Positions 25,501-38,438 of a stretch of 64,000 bases of DNA are shown here, one piece after another. The DNA comes from Amblyomma americanum (Eukaryota; Arthropoda; Arachnida; Ixodida; Ixodidae): the NCBI RefSeq assembly GCF_052857255.1, contig NW_027526729.1:1-64000 (forward strand), read 5' to 3'. The stretch's first letter is position 1. Each line of letters starts with the position of its first letter. The position numbers were made by a program, and so were the translations under genes. The notes beneath the pieces are model-generated. The model worked only from the letters and a program-made list of their open reading frames with translations, ran no database searches and was not told the DNA's origin.

Positions 25501-25674
25501 CGAAACGAGCTAAATCTGAACACTTCGGTTTTACAAGTATCCACGTGATACTCGTCAAAACTTTTTCTCTTATAACTGCGCGAAAAGCATGTATTCTTGC
25601 TTAATACAACGAAACAAGCTGTTTTAGACCGAAACGAGCTAAATCACAACACACCGGTTTTACAAGTATCCACG
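22580..25674 (+). repeat. HOR S, copy 1 (24 monomers, 3095 bp)
   Basis: Opens with the short S1 copy (aaaactttcttataac, 125 bp, 22580-22704). Key markers in order are gagcaaaatcataac (S1), attcatgc with aagttg (S2), acacaaagg (S3), ttttacacc (S4), tttcagacc then gataagcg (S5/S6), gacggaaac (S7), aaccgcgcg (S8), cttatgactg (S10), aacaagctttttta with gaaaagag (S12), agcacgtattc (S13), cctttaaacc (S14), gaccaaaac (S16), cgtgctaaatac with gagttaaatc (S17), catgtaatc (S19) and aaatgattaaatc (S21). Several monomers are close to P types, so S appears derived from a P-like ancestor. Confidence 0.92.
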
Positions 25675-28600
25675 TGATACTCGTCAAAACTTTCTTATAA
25701 CTGCGCGAAAAGCATGTATTCTTGCTTAATACAACGAAACAAGCTGTTTTAGACCGAAACGAGCAAAATCATAACACATCGGTTTTACAAGTGTCTCTCT
25801 AATAGGCGTCAAAACTTTTTCTTCTATAACTGCGCGTAAAGCATGTATTCATGCTTAATACAACGAAACAAGTTGTTTTAGACCGAAACGAGCTAAATCT
25901 GAACACATCGGTTTTACAAGTGTCCCTGTGACACGCGTCAAAACTTTTTCTCTTATAACTGCGCGAAAAGCATGTATTCTTGCTTAATACAGCGAAACAA
26001 GCTGTTTTAGACCGAAACGAGCTAAATCACAACACAAAGGTTTTACAAGTGTTCCTCTAATACGCGTCAAAACTTTTTCTCTTATAACTGCGCGAAAAGC
26101 ATGTATTCTTGCTTAATACTACGAAACAAGCTGTTTTACACCGAAACGAGCTAAATCACAACACATCGGTTTTACAAGTGTTCCTCTGATACGCGTCTAA
26201 ACTTTTTCTCTTATAACTGCGCGAAAAGCATGTATTCGTGCTTAATACAACGAAACAAGCTGTTTCAGACCGAAACGAGCTAAATCTGAACACATCGGTT
26301 TTACAAGTGTTCCTCTGATAAGCGTCAAAACTTTTTCTCTTATAACTGCGCGAAAAGCATGTATTCTTGCTTAATACAGCGAAACAAGCTGTTTTAAACC
26401 GAAACGAGCTAAATCACAACACATCGGTATTACAAGTGTTCCACGTGATACTCGTCAAAACTTTTTCTCTTATAACTGCGCGAAAAGCATGTATTCGTGC
26501 TTAATACAACGAAACAAGCTGTTTTAGACGGAAACGAGCTAAATCTGAACACATCGGTTTTACAAGTATCCACGTGATACTCGTCAACTTTTTCTCTTAT
26601 AACCGCGCGAAAAGCATGTATTCTTGCTTAATACAACGAAACAAGCTGTTTTAGACCGAAACGAGCTAAATCACAACACATCGGTTTTACAAGTGTTCCT
26701 CTGATACGCGTCAAAACTTTTTCTCTTATAACTGCGCGAAAAGCATGTATTCTTGCTTAATACAGCGAAACAAGCTGTTTTAGACCGAAACGAGCTAAAT
26801 CACAACACATCGGTTTTACAAGTGTTCCTCTGATACGCGTCAAAACTTTTTCTCTTATGACTGCGCGAAAAGCATGTATTCTTGCTTAATACAGCGAAAC
26901 AAGCTGTTTTAGACCGAAACGAGCTAAATCACAACACATCGGTATTACAAGTGTTCCACGTGATACTCGTCAAAACTTTTTCTCTTATAACTGCGCGAAA
27001 AGCATGTATTCGTGCTTAATACAACGAAACAAGCTGTTTTAGACCGAAACGAGCTAAATCTGAACACATCGGTTTTACAAGTATCCACGTGATACTCGTC
27101 AAAACTTTTTCTCTTATAACTGCGCGAAAAGCATGTATTCTTGCTTAATACAACGAAACAAGCTTTTTTAGACCGAAAAGAGCTAAATCACAACACATCG
27201 GTTTTACAAGTGTCTCTCTAATACGCGTCAAAACTTTTTCTCTTATAACTGCGCGAAAAGCACGTATTCTTGCTTAATACAACGAAACAAGCTGTTTTAG
27301 ACCGAAACGAGCTAAATCACAACACATCGGTTTTACAAGTGTCCCTGTGACACGCCTTTAAACCTTTTTCTCTTATCACTGCGCGAAAAGCGTGTATTTC
27401 TGCTTAATACAGCGAAACAAGCTGTTTTAGACCGAAACGAGCTAAATCACAACACACCGGTTTTACAATTGTTCCTCTGATACGCGTCAAAACTTTTTCT
27501 CTTATAACTGCGCGAAAAGCATGTATTCGTGCTTAATACAGCGAAACGAGCTGTTTTAGACCGAAACGAGCTAAATCACAACACATCGGTTTTACAAGTG
27601 TTCCTCTGATACGCGTCAAAACTTTTTCTCTTATAACTGCGCGAAAAGCATGTATTCGTGCTTAATACAACGAAACAAGCTGTTTTAGACCAAAACGAGC
27701 TAAATCTGAACACATCGGTTTTCCAAGTGTCCATGTGATACGCGTCAAAACTTTTTCCCTTATAACTGCGCGAAAAGCATGTATTCGTGCTAAATACAAC
27801 GAAACAAGCTGTTTTAGTCCGAAAAGAGTTAAATCTGAACACATCGGTTTTACAAGCGTTCCTCTGATACGCGTCAAAACTTTTTCTCTTATAACTGCGC
27901 GAAAAGCATGTATTCTTGCTTAATACAACGAAACAAGCTGTTTTAGACCGAAACGAGCCAAATCACAACACATCGGTATTACAAGTGTTCCACGTGATAC
28001 TCGTCAAAACTTTTTCTCTTTTAACTGCGCGAAAAGCATGTAATCTTGCTTAATACAGCGAAACAAGCTGTTTTAGACCGAAACGAGCCAAATCACAACA
28101 CATCGGTATTACAAGTGTTCCACGTGATACTCGTCAAAACTTTTTCTCTTATAACTGCGCGAAAAGCATGTATTCGTGCTTAATGCAACGAAACAAGCTG
28201 TTTTAGACCGAAACGAGCTAAATCTGAACACATCGGTTTTACAAGTGTCCCTGTGACACGCGTCAAAACTTTTTCTCTTATAACTGCGCGAAAAGCATGT
28301 ATTCTTGCTTAATACAACGAAACAAGCTGTTTTAGACCGAAATGATTAAATCACAACACATCGGTTTTACAAGTGTTCCTCTGATACGCGTCAAAACTTT
28401 TTCTCTTATAACTGCGCGAAAAGCATGTATTCTTGCTTAATACAGCGAAACAAGCTGTTTTAGACCGAAACGAGCTAAATCACAACACATCGGTATTACA
28501 AGTGTTCCACGTGATACTCGTCAAAACGTTTTCTCTTATAACTGCGCGAAAAGCATGTATTCGTGCTTAATACAACGAGACAAGCTGTTTTAGACCGAAA

Positions 28601-28769
28601 CGAGCTAAATCTGAACACTTCGGTTTTACAAGTATCCACGTGATACTCGTCAAAACTTTTTCTCTTATAACTGCGCGAAAAGCATGTATTCTTGCTTAAT
28701 ACAACGAAACAAGCTGTTTTAGACCGAAACGAGCTAAATCACAACACACCGGTTTTACAAGTATCCACG
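25675..28769 (+). repeat. HOR S, copy 2 (24 monomers, 3095 bp)
   Basis: Same 24-monomer order as copy 1 at a constant 3095-bp offset. I noticed very few differences: acaccgg for acatcgg in S14 near 27455 and cgtcaaaac for cgtctaaac near 27486. Other private markers (gataagcg, gacggaaac, cttatgactg, agcacgtattc, catgtaatc, aaatgattaaatc) are all kept. The similarity between copies far exceeds that between neighbouring monomers, which is the signature of unit-by-unit amplification. Confidence 0.93.
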
Positions 28770-29793
28770 TGATACTCGTCAAAACTTTCTTATAACTGCG
28801 CGAAAAGCATGTATTCTTGCTTAATACAACGAAACAAGCTGTTTTAGACCGAAACGAGCAAAATCATAACACATCGGTTTTACAAGTGTCTCTCTAATAG
28901 GCGTCAAAACTTTTTCTTCTATAACTGCGCGTAAAGCATGTATTCATGCTTAATACAACGAAACAAGTTGTTTTAGACCGAAACGAGCTAAATCTGAACA
29001 CATCGGTTTTACAAGTGTCCCTGTGACACGCGTCAAAACTTTTTCTCTTATAACTGCGCGAAAAGCATGTATTCTTGCTTAATACAGCGAAACAAGCTGT
29101 TTTAGACCGAAATGATTAAATCACAACACATCGGTTTTACAAGTGTTCCTCTGATACGCGTCAAAACTTTTTCTCTTATAACTGCGCGAAAAGCATGTAT
29201 TCTTGCTTAATACAGCGAAACAAGCTGTTTTAGACCGAAACGAGCTAAATCACAACACATCGGTATTACAAGTGTTCCACGTGATACTCGTCAAAACGTT
29301 TTCTCTTATAACTGCGCGAAAAGCATGTATTCGTGCTTAATACAACGAGACAAGCTGTTTTAGACCGAAACGAGCTAAATCTGAACACTTCGGTTTTACA
29401 AGTATCCACGTGATACTCGTCAAAACTTTTTCTCTTATAACTGCGCGAAAAGCATGTATTCTTGCTTAATACAACGAAACAAGCTGTTTTAGACCGAAAC
29501 GAGCTAAATCACAACACACCGGTTTTACAAGTATCCACGTGATACTCGTCAAAACTTTCTTATAACTGCGCGAAAAGCATGTATTCTTGCTTAATACAAC
29601 GAAACAAGCTGTTTTAGACCGAAACGAGCAAAATCATAACACATCGGTTTTACAAGTGTCTCTCTAATAGGCGTCAAAACTTTTTCTTCTATAACTGCGC
29701 GTAAAGCATGTATTCATGCTTAATACAACGAAACAAGTTGTTTTAGACCGAAACGAGCTAAATCTGAACACATCGGTTTTACAAGTGTCCCTG
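28254..29793 (+). repeat. 6-monomer tandem duplication inside HOR S (770-bp period)
   Basis: The block S21-S24-S1-S2 is present at 28254-29023 and 29024-29793. The first monomer of the second block has the S3-type acagcg followed by the S21-type aaatgattaaatc, so it is an S3/S21 hybrid that marks the crossover, which falls within about 40 bp upstream of 29110. The 770-bp length is six monomers less 4 bp, because the block contains the short S1 copy. No other S copy in the window has this duplication. Confidence 0.92.
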
Positions 29794-32634
29794 TGACACG
29801 CGTCAAAACTTTTTCTCTTATAACTGCGCGAAAAGCATGTATTCTTGCTTAATACAGCGAAACAAGCTGTTTTAGACCGAAACGAGCTAAATCACAACAC
29901 AAAGGTTTTACAAGTGTTCCTCTAATACGCGTCAAAACTTTTTCTCTTATAACTGCGCGAAAAGCATGTATTCTTGCTTAATACTACGAAACAAGCTGTT
30001 TTACACCGAAACGAGCTAAATCACAACACATCGGTTTTACAAGTGTTCCTCTGATACGCGTCTAAACTTTTTCTCTTATAACTGCGCGAAAAGCATGTAT
30101 TCGTGCTTAATACAACGAAACAAGCTGTTTCAGACCGAAACGAGCTAAATCTGAACACATCGGTTTTACAAGTGTTCCTCTGATAAGCGTCAAAACTTTT
30201 TCTCTTATAACTGCGCGAAAAGCATGTATTCTTGCTTAATACAGCGAAACAAGCTGTTTTAAACCGAAACGAGCTAAATCACAACACATCGGTATTACAA
30301 GTGTTCCACGTGATACTCGTCAAAACTTTTTCTCTTATAACTGCGCGAAAAGCATGTATTCGTGCTTAATACAACGAAACAAGCTGTTTTAGACGGAAAC
30401 GAGCTAAATCTGAACACATCGGTTTTACAAGTATCCACGTGATACTCGTCAACTTTTTCTCTTATAACCGCGCGAAAAGCATGTATTCTTGCTTAATACA
30501 ACGAAACAAGCTGTTTTAGACCGAAACGAGCTAAATCACAACACATCGGTTTTACAAGTGTTCCTCTGATACGCGTCAAAACTTTTTCTCTTATAACTGC
30601 GCGAAAAGCATGTATTCTTGCTTAATACAGCGAAACAAGCTGTTTTAGACCGAAACGAGCTAAATCACAACACATCGGTTTTACAAGTGTTCCTCTGATA
30701 CGCGTCAAAACTTTTTCTCTTATGACTGCGCGAAAAGCATGTATTCTTGCTTAATACAGCGAAACAAGCTGTTTTAGACCGAAACGAGCTAAATCACAAC
30801 ACATCGGTATTACAAGTGTTCCACGTGATACTCGTCAAAACTTTTTCTCTTATAACTGCGCGAAAAGCATGTATTCGTGCTTAATACAACGAAACAAGCT
30901 GTTTTAGACCGAAACGAGCTAAATCTGAACACATCGGTTTTACAAGTATCCACGTGATACTCGTCAAAACTTTTTCTCTTATAACTGCGCGAAAAGCATG
31001 TATTCTTGCTTAATACAACGAAACAAGCTTTTTTAGACCGAAAAGAGCTAAATCACAACACATCGGTTTTACAAGTGTCTCTCTAATACGCGTCAAAACT
31101 TTTTCTCTTATAACTGCGCGAAAAGCACGTATTCTTGCTTAATACAACGAAACAAGCTGTTTTAGACCGAAACGAGCTAAATCACAACACATCGGTTTTA
31201 CAAGTGTCCCTGTGACACGCCTTTAAACCTTTTTCTCTTATCACTGCGCGAAAAGCGTGTATTTCTGCTTAATACAGCGAAACAAGCTGTTTTAGACCGA
31301 AACGAGCTAAATCACAACACACCGGTTTTACAATTGTTCCTCTGATACGCGTCTAAACTTTTTCTCTTATAACTGCGCGAAAAGCATGTATTCGTGCTTA
31401 ATACAGCGAAACGAGCTGTTTTAGACCGAAACGAGCTAAATCACAACACATCGGTTTTACAAGTGTTCCTCTGATACGCGTCAAAACTTTTTCTCTTATA
31501 ACTGCGCGAAAAGCATGTATTCGTGCTTAATACAACGAAACAAGCTGTTTTAGACCAAAACGAGCTAAATCTGAACACATCGGTTTTCCAAGTGTCCATG
31601 TGATACGCGTCAAAACTTTTTCCCTTATAACTGCGCGAAAAGCATGTATTCGTGCTAAATACAACGAAACAAGCTGTTTTAGTCCGAAAAGAGTTAAATC
31701 TGAACACATCGGTTTTACAAGCGTTCCTCTGATACGCGTCAAAACTTTTTCTCTTATAACTGCGCGAAAAGCATGTATTCTTGCTTAATACAACGAAACA
31801 AGCTGTTTTAGACCGAAACGAGCCAAATCACAACACATCGGTATTACAAGTGTTCCACGTGATACTCGTCAAAACTTTTTCTCTTTTAACTGCGCGAAAA
31901 GCATGTAATCTTGCTTAATACAGCGAAACAAGCTGTTTTAGACCGAAACGAGCCAAATCACAACACATCGGTATTACAAGTGTTCCACGTGATACTCGTC
32001 AAAACTTTTTCTCTTATAACTGCGCGAAAAGCATGTATTCGTGCTTAATGCAACGAAACAAGCTGTTTTAGACCGAAACGAGCTAAATCTGAACACATCG
32101 GTTTTACAAGTGTCCCTGTGACACGCGTCAAAACTTTTTCTCTTATAACTGCGCGAAAAGCATGTATTCTTGCTTAATACAACGAAACAAGCTGTTTTAG
32201 ACCGAAATGATTAAATCACAACACATCGGTTTTACAAGTGTTCCTCTGATACGCGTCAAAACTTTTTCTCTTATAACTGCGCGAAAAGCATGTATTCTTG
32301 CTTAATACAGCGAAACAAGCTGTTTTAGACCGAAACGAGCTAAATCACAACACATCGGTATTACAAGTGTTCCACGTGATACTCGTCAAAACGTTTTCTC
32401 TTATAACTGCGCGAAAAGCATGTATTCGTGCTTAATACAACGAGACAAGCTGTTTTAGACCGAAACGAGCTAAATCTGAACACTTCGGTTTTACAAGTAT
32501 CCACGTGATACTCGTCAAAACTTTTTCTCTTATAACTGCGCGAAAAGCATGTATTCTTGCTTAATACAACGAAACAAGCTGTTTTAGACCGAAACGAGCT
32601 AAATCACAACACACCGGTTTTACAAGTATCCACG
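28770..32634 (+). repeat. HOR S, copy 3, expanded (30 monomers, 3865 bp)
   Basis: Follows the S order but holds the second half of an internal 770-bp tandem duplication, which makes it 3865 bp. After the duplication the copy runs S3 to S24 without further change and S1 restarts at 32635. It shares acaccgg in S14 (31320) with copy 2, while it has cgtctaaac as in copies 1 and 4. Confidence 0.92.
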
Positions 32635-35600
32635 TGATACTCGTCAAAACTTTCTTATAACTGCGCGAAAAGCATGTATTCTTGCTTAATACAACGAAAC
32701 AAGCTGTTTTAGACCGAAACGAGCAAAATCATAACACATCGGTTTTACAAGTGTCTCTCTAATAGGCGTCAAAACTTTTTCTTCTATAACTGCGCGTAAA
32801 GCATGTATTCATGCTTAATACAACGAAACAAGTTGTTTTAGACCGAAACGAGCTAAATCTGAACACATCGGTTTTACAAGTGTCCCTGTGACACGCGTCA
32901 AAACTTTTTCTCTTATAACTGCGCGAAAAGCATGTATTCTTGCTTAATACAGCGAAACAAGCTGTTTTAGACCGAAACGAGCTAAATCACAACACAAAGG
33001 TTTTACAAGTGTTCCTCTAATACGCGTCAAAACTTTTTCTCTTATAACTGCGCGAAAAGCATGTATTCTTGCTTAATACTACGAAACAAGCTGTTTTACA
33101 CCGAAACGAGCTAAATCACAACACATCGGTTTTACAAGTGTTCCTCTGATACGCGTCTAAACTTTTTCTCTTATAACTGCGCGAAAAGCATGTATTCGTG
33201 CTTAATACAACGAAACAAGCTGTTTCAGACCGAAACGAGCTAAATCTGAACACATCGGTTTTACAAGTGTTCCTCTGATAAGCGTCAAAACTTTTTCTCT
33301 TATAACTGCGCGAAAAGCATGTATTCTTGCTTAATACAGCGAAACAAGCTGTTTTAAACCGAAACGAGCTAAATCACAACACATCGGTATTACAAGTGTT
33401 CCACGTGATACTCGTCAAAACTTTTTCTCTTATAACTGCGCGAAAAGCATGTATTCGTGCTTAATACAACGAAACAAGCTGTTTTAGACGGAAACGAGCT
33501 AAATCTGAACACATCGGTTTTACAAGTATCCACGTGATACTCGTCAACTTTTTCTCTTATAACCGCGCGAAAAGCATGTATTCTTGCTTAATACAACGAA
33601 ACAAGCTGTTTTAGACCGAAACGAGCTAAATCACAACACATCGGTTTTACAAGTGTTCCTCTGATACGCGTCAAAACTTTTTCTCTTATAACTGCGCGAA
33701 AAGCATGTATTCTTGCTTAATACAGCGAAACAAGCTGTTTTAGACCGAAACGAGCTAAATCACAACACATCGGTTTTACAAGTGTTCCTCTGATACGCGT
33801 CAAAACTTTTTCTCTTATGACTGCGCGAAAAGCATGTATTCTTGCTTAATACAGCGAAACAAGCTGTTTTAGACCGAAACGAGCTAAATCACAACACATC
33901 GGTATTACAAGTGTTCCACGTGATACTCGTCAAAACTTTTTCTCTTATAACTGCGCGAAAAGCATGTATTCGTGCTTAATACAACGAAACAAGCTGTTTT
34001 AGACCGAAACGAGCTAAATCTGAACACATCGGTTTTACAAGTATCCACGTGATACTCGTCAAAACTTTTTCTCTTATAACTGCGCGAAAAGCATGTATTC
34101 TTGCTTAATACAACGAAACAAGCTTTTTTAGACCGAAAAGAGCTAAATCACAACACATCGGTTTTACAAGTGTCTCTCTAATACGCGTCAAAACTTTTTC
34201 TCTTATAACTGCGCGAAAAGCACGTATTCTTGCTTAATACAACGAAACAAGCTGTTTTAGACCGAAACGAGCTAAATCACAACACATCGGTTTTACAAGT
34301 GTCCCTGTGACACGCCTTTAAACCTTTTTCTCTTATCACTGCGCGAAAAGCGTGTATTTCTGCTTAATACAGCGAAACAAGCTGTTTTAGACCGAAACGA
34401 GCTAAATCACAACACATCGGTTTTACAATTGTTCCTCTGATACGCGTCTAAACTTTTTCTCTTATAACTGCGCGAAAAGCATGTATTCGTGCTTAATACA
34501 GCGAAACGAGCTGTTTTAGACCGAAACGAGCTAAATCACAACACATCGGTTTTACAAGTGTTCCTCTGATACGCGTCAAAACTTTTTCTCTTATAACTGC
34601 GCGAAAAGCATGTATTCGTGCTTAATACAACGAAACAAGCTGTTTTAGACCAAAACGAGCTAAATCTGAACACATCGGTTTTCCAAGTGTCCATGTGATA
34701 CGCGTCAAAACTTTTTCCCTTATAACTGCGCGAAAAGCATGTATTCGTGCTAAATACAACGAAACAAGCTGTTTTAGTCCGAAAAGAGTTAAATCTGAAC
34801 ACATCGGTTTTACAAGCGTTCCTCTGATACGCGTCAAAACTTTTTCTCTTATAACTGCGCGAAAAGCATGTATTCTTGCTTAATACAACGAAACAAGCTG
34901 TTTTAGACCGAAACGAGCCAAATCACAACACATCGGTATTACAAGTGTTCCACGTGATACTCGTCAAAACTTTTTCTCTTTTAACTGCGCGAAAAGCATG
35001 TAATCTTGCTTAATACAGCGAAACAAGCTGTTTTAGACCGAAACGAGCCAAATCACAACACATCGGTATTACAAGTGTTCCACGTGATACTCGTCAAAAC
35101 TTTCTCGCTTATAACTGCGCGAAAAGCATGTATTCGTGCTTAATGCAACGAAACAAGCTGTTTTAGACCGAAACGAGCTAAATCTGAACACATCGGTTTT
35201 ACAAGTGTCCCTGTGACACGCGTCAAAACTTTTTCTCTTATAACTGCGCGAAAAGCATGTATTCTTGCTTAATACAACGAAACAAGCTGTTTTAGACCGA
35301 AATGATTAAATCACAACACATCGGTTTTACAAGTGTTCCTCTGATACGCGTCAAAACTTTTTCTCTTATAACTGCGCGAAAAGCATGTATTCTTGCTTAA
35401 TACAGCGAAACAAGCTGTTTTAGACCGAAACGAGCTAAATCACAACACATCGGTATTACAAGTGTTCCACGTGATACTCGTCAAAACGTTTTCTCTTATA
35501 ACTGCGCGAAAAGCATGTATTCGTGCTTAATACAACGAGACAAGCTGTTTTAGACCGAAACGAGCTAAATCTGAACACTTCGGTTTTACAAGTATCCACG

Positions 35601-35729
35601 TGATACTCGTCAAAACTTTTTCTCTTATAACTGCGCGAAAAGCATGTATTCTTGCTTAATACAACGAAACAAGCTGTTTTAGACCGAAACGAGCTAAATC
35701 ACAACACATCGGTTTTACAAGTATCCACG
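32635..35729 (+). repeat. HOR S, copy 4 (24 monomers, 3095 bp)
   Basis: Same order and length as copies 1 and 2. Differences noticed: S14 has acatcgg as in copy 1; S20 has ctttctcgctt (near 35100) where the other S20 copies have ctttttctctt; and S24 has acatcgg (near 35707) instead of acaccgg. The last two lie near the right edge, next to a more rearranged region, and the S20 variant is shared with the S1-like monomers that follow. Confidence 0.92.
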
Positions 35730-37921
35730 TGATACTCGTCAAAACTTTCTCGCTTATAACTGCGCGAAAAGCATGTATTCTTGCTTAATACAACGAAACA
35801 AGCTGTTTTAGACCGAAACGAGCAAAATCATAACACATCGGTTTTACAAGTGTCTCTCTAATAGGCGTCAAAACTTTTTCTTCTATAACTGCGCGTAAAG
35901 CATGTATTCGTGCTTAATACAACGAAACAAGTTGTTTTAGACCGAAACGAGCTAAATCTGAACACATCGGTTTTACAAGTGTCCCTGTGACACGCGTCAA
36001 AACTTTTTCTCTTATAACTGCGCGAAAAGCATGTATTCTTGCTTAATACAGCGAAACAAGCTGTTTTAGACCGAAACGAGCTAAATCACAACACAAAGGT
36101 TTTACAAGTGTTCCTCTAATACGCGTCAAAACTTTTTCTCTTATAACTGCGCGAAAAGCATGTATTCTTGCTTAATACTACGAAACAAGCTGTTTTACAC
36201 CGAAACGAGCTAAATCACAACACATCGGTTTTACAAGTGTTCCTCTGATACGCGTCTAAACTTTTTCTCTTATAACTGCGCGAAAAGCATGTATTCGTGC
36301 TTAATACAACGAAACAAGCTGTTTCAGCCCGAAACGAGCTAAATCTGAACACATCGGTTTTACAAGTGTTCCTCTGATACGCGTCAAAACTTTTTCTCTT
36401 ATAACTGCGCGAAAAGCATGTATTCTTGCTTAATACAGCGAAACAAGCTGTTTTAAACCGAAACGAGCTAAATCACAACACATCGGTATTACAAGTGTTC
36501 CACGTGATACTCGTCAAAACTTTTTCTCTTATAACTGCGCGAAAAGCATGTATTCGTGCTTAATGCAACGAAACAAGCTGTTTTAGACCGAAACGAGCTA
36601 AATCTGAACACATCGGTTTTACAAGTATCCACGTGATACTCGTCAACTTTTTCTCTTATAACTGCGCGAAAAGCATGTATTCTTGCTTAATACAGCGAAA
36701 CAAGCTGTTTTAGACCGAAACGAGCTAAATCACAACACATCGGTTTTACAAGTATCCACGTGATACTCGTCAAAACTTTCTCGCTTATAACTGCGCGAAA
36801 AGCATGTATTCTTGCTTAATACAACGAAACAAGCTGTTTTAGACCGAAACGAGCAAAATCATAACACATCGGTTTTACAAGTGTCTCTCTAATAGGCGTC
36901 AAAACTTTTTCTTCTATAACTGCGCGTAAAGCATGTATTCGTGCTTAATACAACGAAACAAGTTGTTTTAGACCGAAACGAGCTAAATCTGAACACATCG
37001 GTTTTACAAGTGTCCCTGTGACACGCGTCAAAACTTTTTCTCTTATAACTGCGCGAAAAGCATGTATTCTTGCTTAATACAGCGAAACAAGCTGTTTTAG
37101 ACCGAAACGAGCTAAATCACAACACAAAGGTTTTACATGTGTTCCTCTAATACGCGTCAAAACTTTTTCTCTTATAACTGCGCGAAAAGCATGTATTCTT
37201 GCTTAATACTACGAAACAAGCTGTTTTACACCGAAACGAGCTAAATCACAACACATCGGTTTTACAAGTGTTCCTCTGATACGCGTCTAAACTTTTTCTC
37301 TTATAACTGCGCGAAAAGCATGTATTCGTGCTTAATACAACGAAACAAGCTGTTTCAGCCCGAAACGAGCTAAATCTGAACACATCGGTTTTACAAGTGT
37401 TCCTTTGATACGCGTCAAAACTTTTTCTCTTTTAACTGCGCGAAAAGCATGTATTCTTGCTTAATACAGCGAAACAAGCTGTTTTAAACCGAAACGAGCT
37501 AAATCACAACACATCGGTATTACAAGTGTTCCACGTGATACTCGTCAAAACTTTTTCTCTTATAACTGCGCGAAAAGCATGTATTCTTGCTTAATACAAC
37601 GAAACAAGCTGTTTTAGACCGAAACGAGCCAAATCACAACACATCGGTATTACAAGTGTTCCACGTGATACTCGTCAAAACTTTTTCTCTTAGAACTGCG
37701 CGAAAAGCATGTATTCGTGCTTAATGCAACGAAACAAGCTGTTTTAGACCGAAACGAGCTAAATCTGAACACATCGGTTTTACAAGTATCCACGTGATAC
37801 TCGTCAACTTTTTCTCTTATAACTGCGCGAAAAGCATGTATTCTTGCTTAATACAGCGAAACAAGCTGTTTTAGACCGAAACGAGCTAAATCACAACACA
37901 TCGGTTTTACAAGTGTTCCTC
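35730..37921 (+). repeat. S-derived block: 8-monomer tandem duplication (about 1031 bp)
   Basis: S1-S8-like monomers occupy 35730-36760 and repeat at 36761-37921. The second copy has one additional monomer (gagccaaatc, ggtattac). Both copies have S1 with ctttctcgctt at full length instead of the short S1, S2 with attcgtgc, tttcagccc in S5, and a caactttttc copy with acagcg at the end. These shared private changes separate the block from S copies 1-4 and date the duplication after them. Single-copy changes include acatgtgttcc near 37135, ctttgatac near 37404 and ttagaactg near 37690. Confidence 0.85.
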
Positions 37922-38438
37922 TGATACGCGTCAAAACTTTTTCTCTTATAACTGCGCGAAAAGCATGTATTCTTGCTTAATACAGCGAAACAAGCTGTTT
38001 TAGACCGAAATGAGCTAAATCACAACACATCGGTTTTACAAGTGTTCCTCTGATACGCGTCAAAACTTTTTCTCTTATAATGGCGCGAAAAGCATGTATT
38101 CTTGCTTAATACAGCGAAACAAGCTGTTTTAGACCGAAACGAGCTAAATCACAACACATCGGTATTACAAGTGTTCCACGTGATACTCGTCAAAACTTTT
38201 TCTCTTATAACTGCGCGAAAAGCATGTATTCTTGCTTAATACAACAAAACAAGCTTTTTTAGACCGAAAAGAGCTAAATCACAACACATCGGTTTTACAA
38301 GTGTCTCTCTAATACGCGTCAAAACTTTTTCTCTTATAACTGCGCGAAAAGCATGTATTCTTGCTTAATACAACGAAACAAGCTGTTTTAGACCGAAACG
38401 AGCTAAATCACAACACATCGGTTTTACAAGTGTTCCTC
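37922..38438 (+). repeat. Four linking monomers between S- and P-type blocks
   Basis: Contains an aaatgag copy, a copy with ataatggcg and ggtattac, an S12-like copy with acaacaaaac and aagctttttt plus gaaaagag, and a gamma copy ending gttcctc. The S12-like copy retains the HindIII-type AAGCTT site seen once per S unit. Total length is 517 bp, four monomers plus one base. Confidence 0.78.
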
